From Oxalobacteraceae bacterium (lineage in GTDB: Bacteria > Pseudomonadota > Gammaproteobacteria > Burkholderiales > Burkholderiaceae_D): a DNA stretch of 7,865 bases. The stretch covers positions 1-7,865 of the forward strand of contig CANFGA010000124.1 in NCBI GenBank assembly GCA_947446335.1. The letters are read 5' to 3'. The translations under genes were made by a program, and so were the position numbers. Shown in pieces: positions 5,779 to 7,865 of the stretch. Numbering within the stretch: the first letter of the stretch is position 1; each line of letters begins with the position of its first letter. The notes beneath the pieces are model-generated. The model saw nothing but the letters and a program-made list of their open reading frames with translations. It had not been told where the DNA came from and searched no databases.

Positions 5779-6561
5779 ATGGATAGTGCGGCATCCGGAA
5801 AATCCATTATAGCGTTTGACAGCTGGCTGCAAACGCCGGCTGGCGATTATGTGCGCGCATGGGAGCAAGCTTGCCTGGACCGATTGACGGTCGATATTTT
5901 TGGCTATAATGCGATTCAGATCGGCATGCCCCACATCGATGCGCTGGCGGCGAACCGGATGCCCAACAAATGGCTGGCCGATACCCGCTTGCCTTCATCG
6001 CCTTATCTTGCCAGTTCGGCGCGCGCCGTGCTGGCGCTCGATTTTTCGGAATTGCCGTTTGCATCGCAAAGCCTCGATCTGGTGATCTTGCCCCATGTGC
6101 TGGAGTTTGCCGCCGAGCCGCACCAGGTGCTGCGCGAAGTCGAGCGGGTGCTGATACCGGAGGGGCGCGTGATCATCTGCGGCTTCAATCCGGCCAGCTT
6201 GTGGGGCGCGCGCCACGCTGTCGGGCGCTTGAGCGGATCGCACTTTTTGCCGCAGGCCGGTGAACTGATCTCGATGCCGCGCATGAAAGACTGGCTGAAG
6301 CTATTGAACATGAGTGTCGGTCATGGTTATTTCGGTTGCTATGCGCCGCCTTGCAAGACCGAGCACTGGTTGCAGCGCTACGCTTTCATGGATCGCGCGG
6401 GCGCGCGCTGGTGGCCTTATTTGGGCGCCACGTATATAGTGCAGGCGATCAAGCGCGTCAAGGGCATGCGCCTGATCGGTCCGGCGTGGACCAGACAATC
6501 GGCAAAGGCCCCCGTGGCCGTGCCGGTAACTAACAAGAGGCGGGAACAGCAGGATGGCTAA
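5779..6561 (+). CDS. YafS-like SAM-dependent methyltransferase (Methyltransf_11-like)
   Basis: A 260-residue soluble protein resembling class I SAM methyltransferases and, in position next to gloB and rnhA, E. coli YafS. The post-motif region is clear: LDFSELPFASQSLDLVILPHVLEF (87-110), then the predicted helix HQVLREVERVLIPEGRVIICGFNP (115-138), typical of Methyltransf_11. The usual glycine-rich SAM loop (motif I, E/D-x-G-x-G-x-G) is not recognisable. The equivalent region reads DIFGYNAIQIG (39-49) followed by MPHIDAL, so SAM binding is uncertain. A basic tail (about 225-260) follows the domain. The substrate is unknown. The stop TAA at 6559-6561 overlaps the rnhA start by 8 bases, indicating translational coupling in a methyltransferase-rnhA-dnaQ operon. 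Confidence 0.85.
   Translation: MDSAASGKSIIAFDSWLQTPAGDYVRAWEQACLDRLTVDIFGYNAIQIGMPHIDALAANRMPNKWLADTRLPSSPYLASSARAVLALDFSELPFASQSLDLVILPHVLEFAAEPHQVLREVERVLIPEGRVIICGFNPASLWGARHAVGRLSGSHFLPQAGELISMPRMKDWLKLLNMSVGHGYFGCYAPPCKTEHWLQRYAFMDRAGARWWPYLGATYIVQAIKRVKGMRLIGPAWTRQSAKAPVAVPVTNKRREQQDG
5806..5833 (-). promoter_or_regulatory. Likely gloB promoter inside the divergent methyltransferase gene
   Basis: On the - strand a perfect -10 TATAAT (plus-strand ATTATA, 5806-5811) follows a -35-like TTTGCA (5828-5833, 4/6 match) with a 16-base spacer. Transcription would start near 5799, leaving a leader of about 45 bases to the gloB ATG at 5754. The site lies in codons 10-19 of the methyltransferase, as the 24-base gap between the divergent starts leaves no room for it elsewhere. 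Confidence 0.55.
5884..5910 (+). promoter_or_regulatory. Promoter-like element inside the methyltransferase gene
   Basis: TTGACG (5884-5889, 5/6) and a perfect TATAAT (5905-5910) lie on the + strand with a 15-base spacer, shorter than the optimal 17. If active it would drive rnhA and dnaQ from within the upstream gene. The bases encode the LTVDIFGYNA stretch, so the match may be a by-product of protein sequence. Confidence 0.3.
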
Positions 6562-6994
6562 AGTTGAAATTTTTACCGATGGCGCATGCAAGGGCAATCC
6601 TGGCGTCGGCGGTTGGGGCGCGTTGATGGTGGCCGATGGCGCCGAGATGGAAATTTTCGGTGGTGAACGCAACACGACCAACAACCGCATGGAGTTGCTG
6701 GCCGTGATCGAATCGCTCAATACGCTCAAGCGCCCCTGCGAAGTGGTGCTGCATACCGACAGCCAGTACGTACAGAAAGGCATCAGCATCTGGATTCACG
6801 GCTGGAAGGCACGCGGCTGGAAAACGGCGGCCAAGGCGCCGGTCAAGAATGTCGATCTGTGGCAGGCGCTGGACGCGGCGCAAGCGGTGCATCAGGTCGA
6901 GTGGCGCTGGGTGCGTGGCCATTCCGGCCACGTGGGCAACGAACGCGCCGATGTCTTGGCCAATCGCGGCGTCGCTTCCGTGCTGGAGCGTTAG
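6554..6994 (+). CDS. rnhA: Ribonuclease HI
   Basis: Cuts the RNA strand of RNA:DNA hybrids, removing R-loops and stray primers. The 146 residues are close to the usual ~155. All catalytic acids are visible: D9 in IFTDGACKGNPG, E47 in NNRMELLA, D69 in HTDSQYV and D133 in GNERADVLAN, with the catalytic-loop H123 in VRGHSGH. The basic protrusion (hybrid-binding handle) is recognisable around GWKARGWKT (83-91). The gene starts inside the last codons of the methyltransferase gene (8-base overlap). GGGA at 6542-6545 or AGG directly before the ATG are the available ribosome-binding signals, so translation probably depends on coupling. It ends 3 bases before dnaQ. In E. coli rnhA is divergent from dnaQ, whereas here they are co-directional. 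Confidence 0.97.
   Translation: MAKVEIFTDGACKGNPGVGGWGALMVADGAEMEIFGGERNTTNNRMELLAVIESLNTLKRPCEVVLHTDSQYVQKGISIWIHGWKARGWKTAAKAPVKNVDLWQALDAAQAVHQVEWRWVRGHSGHVGNERADVLANRGVASVLER
6985..6988 (+). promoter_or_regulatory. Shine-Dalgarno site of dnaQ within the end of rnhA
   Basis: GGAG lies 9 bases before the ATG at 6998 and is embedded in the last codons of rnhA. With the 3-base intergenic gap this indicates tight co-translation of the two genes. Confidence 0.55.
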
Positions 6995-6997
6995 ACC

Positions 6998-7702
6998 ATG
7001 CGCCAAATCGTGTTGGATACAGAAACCACCGGATTGAATCCTCGTACCGGCGATCGTGTGATCGAAATCGGTTGCGTCGAGCTGGAAAACCGCATGTTGA
7101 CCGGCAATAACTACCATTGCTACATCAACCCTGAGCGCGATTCGGAAGAGGGCGCGCTGGCCGTGCATGGCTTGACGACCGATTTCTTGAGCGACAAGCC
7201 CAAATTCGCTGAGATCGCTGCCTCGTTGCAGCATTACATAGACGGTGCCGAAGTCATCATCCACAATGCCCCCTTCGATCTGGGATTTTTGAACGCTGAA
7301 TTCAAGCGTCTGAACTTGCCCATTTTCAGCGAGCAAGTCGGCAGCGTCATCGATACCTTGGTGCAAGCGAAGGAAATGCACCCAGGCAAGCGCAACTCGC
7401 TCGATGCCCTGTGCGATCGCTATGGTGTCTCCAACGCGCACCGCAAGCTGCACGGCGCCTTGCTTGATGCCGAGTTGCTGGCCGACGTCTACCTGTCGAT
7501 GACGCGCGGCCAGAACAGTCTCGTCATGGAAGACGAGATTAACCTGCCGGCGCCGGGCGAGGTGCTCGAGCAGGTATCCATGGCCACCATCATCTTGTTG
7601 CCACCGACTCCAGATGAATTGCTCGAGCATGAAACGAATCTGGCCGGACTGGACAAGGCGGTCAGGGGCAGTTGCATCTGGCGTACTCCGGTATCGCACT
7701 GA
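6998..7702 (+). CDS. dnaQ: DNA polymerase III subunit epsilon (3'-5' proofreading exonuclease)
   Basis: The proofreading subunit of the replicative polymerase core. It removes misincorporated nucleotides while bound to the alpha subunit. The DEDDh exonuclease motifs are in order: Exo I LDTETTGL (D7, E9), Exo II HNAPFDLGFLN (D94), Exo III HRKLHGALLDAELLADVY (H152, D157). The GQNSL stretch (171-175) just after the nuclease domain matches the start of the C-terminal segment that holds alpha (TGGQ-SL in many homologues). The tail that follows is Pro/Glu-rich and ends in CIWR. The length, 234 residues, is close to E. coli's 243, with a slightly short linker and tail. The start is supported by GGAG at 6985-6988. 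It is the third gene of the methyltransferase-rnhA-dnaQ cluster. No intrinsic terminator is visible before the tRNA. Confidence 0.96.
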   Translation: MRQIVLDTETTGLNPRTGDRVIEIGCVELENRMLTGNNYHCYINPERDSEEGALAVHGLTTDFLSDKPKFAEIAASLQHYIDGAEVIIHNAPFDLGFLNAEFKRLNLPIFSEQVGSVIDTLVQAKEMHPGKRNSLDALCDRYGVSNAHRKLHGALLDAELLADVYLSMTRGQNSLVMEDEINLPAPGEVLEQVSMATIILLPPTPDELLEHETNLAGLDKAVRGSCIWRTPVSH

Positions 7703-7716
7703 CGCCATAAAGCGGA

Positions 7717-7739
7717 TATCGATGCCATTCATGTCGATA
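7717..7739 (+). other. Weak inverted repeat after dnaQ
   Basis: TATCGA (7717-7722) and TCGATA (7734-7739) are perfect complements around an 11-base spacer, 15 bases after the dnaQ stop. There is no T-tract, so it is a poor terminator. It could be a regulator site near the tRNA promoter or chance. Confidence 0.25.
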
Positions 7740-7740
7740 G

Positions 7741-7771
7741 TTAACAATGATGTCGAATTTCATGTCATAAT
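7741..7771 (+). promoter_or_regulatory. Likely tRNA-Val promoter with GC-rich discriminator
   Basis: TTAACA (7741-7746, 5/6) and CATAAT (7766-7771, 5/6) are 19 bases apart, a little wide. A GC-only stretch (7773-7780) follows the -10, the discriminator type linked to stringent control of stable RNA genes. Transcription would start near 7778, just 6 bases before the tRNA. Confidence 0.5.
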
Positions 7772-7783
7772 TCGCCCCGCTTC

Positions 7784-7858
7784 GGGAGGTTAGCTCAGGG
7801 GTAGAGCACTGCATTCACACTGCAGGGGTCGCAAGTTCGAAACTTGCACTTCCCACCA
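7784..7858 (+). tRNA. tRNA-Val, anticodon CAC
   Basis: A complete 75-base cloverleaf: acceptor stem GGGAGGT/ACTTCCC (one G-T pair), D stem GCTC/GAGC (7793-7796/7804-7807), anticodon stem CTGCA/TGCAG (7809-7813/7821-7825), T stem GCAAG/CTTGC with loop TTCGAAA, discriminator A and encoded CCA at the 3' end. The anticodon loop TTCACAC carries CAC at 7816-7818, reading GUG valine codons, which should be frequent in this GC-rich genome. It lies downstream of dnaQ, as the E. coli tRNA-Asp gene aspV does. The window ends 7 bases after it, so further linked tRNAs or a terminator cannot be seen. Confidence 0.97.
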
Positions 7859-7865
7859 AGAATAC

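Noticed and set aside
5755..5934. 60-codon upstream extension of GloB
   Set aside because: It overlaps the start of the divergent methyltransferase gene and the likely gloB promoter, and precedes the normal glyoxalase II N-terminus.
6530..7747. 405-codon open frame on the - strand opposite rnhA and dnaQ
   Set aside because: It is antisense to two genes with complete catalytic motifs. Its composition is shadow-like (His/Gln/Arg-rich) and no domain is recognisable.

Overview
The window is a stretch of bacterial chromosome, GC-rich in its genes, carrying housekeeping genes. The protein sequences, the gene order and a tRNA with encoded CCA point to a betaproteobacterium, most likely Burkholderiales and probably Oxalobacteraceae-like. 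That placement is inferred from protein resemblance, not from a search. I see no mobile element, CRISPR array, phage gene or toxin-like cassette.

Left part, 1-3349, all on the + strand. It opens with the 3' part of a YihY/BrkB-family inner-membrane protein gene cut by the window edge. Next is a 148-residue stand-alone CBS-pair protein with its own promoter in an unusual AT-rich leader. Then come aroC (chorismate synthase) and upp (uracil phosphoribosyltransferase), 24 bases apart and probably co-transcribed.

Middle, 3350-4923. A 298-base AT-richer intergenic stretch holds tandem hairpins behind upp, then an extended -10 promoter and a structured leader for a CspA-family cold-shock gene. A strong bidirectional terminator separates this gene from a convergent LysR-type regulator on the - strand.

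Right part, 4924-7865. gloB (glyoxalase II, - strand) lies 19 bases upstream of the LysR gene and is divergent from a + strand cluster: a SAM-methyltransferase-like gene, rnhA (RNase HI, 8-base overlap) and dnaQ (DNA polymerase III epsilon, 3-base gap). A tRNA-Val(CAC) gene with its own promoter closes the window. The set gloB / yafS-like methyltransferase / rnhA / dnaQ / tRNA recalls the E. coli gloB-yafS-rnhA-dnaQ-aspV neighbourhood. Here rnhA runs with dnaQ instead of away from it.

Functionally the window combines aromatic biosynthesis (aroC), pyrimidine salvage (upp), cold response (csp), methylglyoxal detoxification (gloB) and replication fidelity or RNA:DNA hybrid removal (rnhA, dnaQ). 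I found no convincing undescribed multi-gene system. The most interesting material is in the non-coding leaders, in the overlapping gene junctions and in the divergent methyltransferase.
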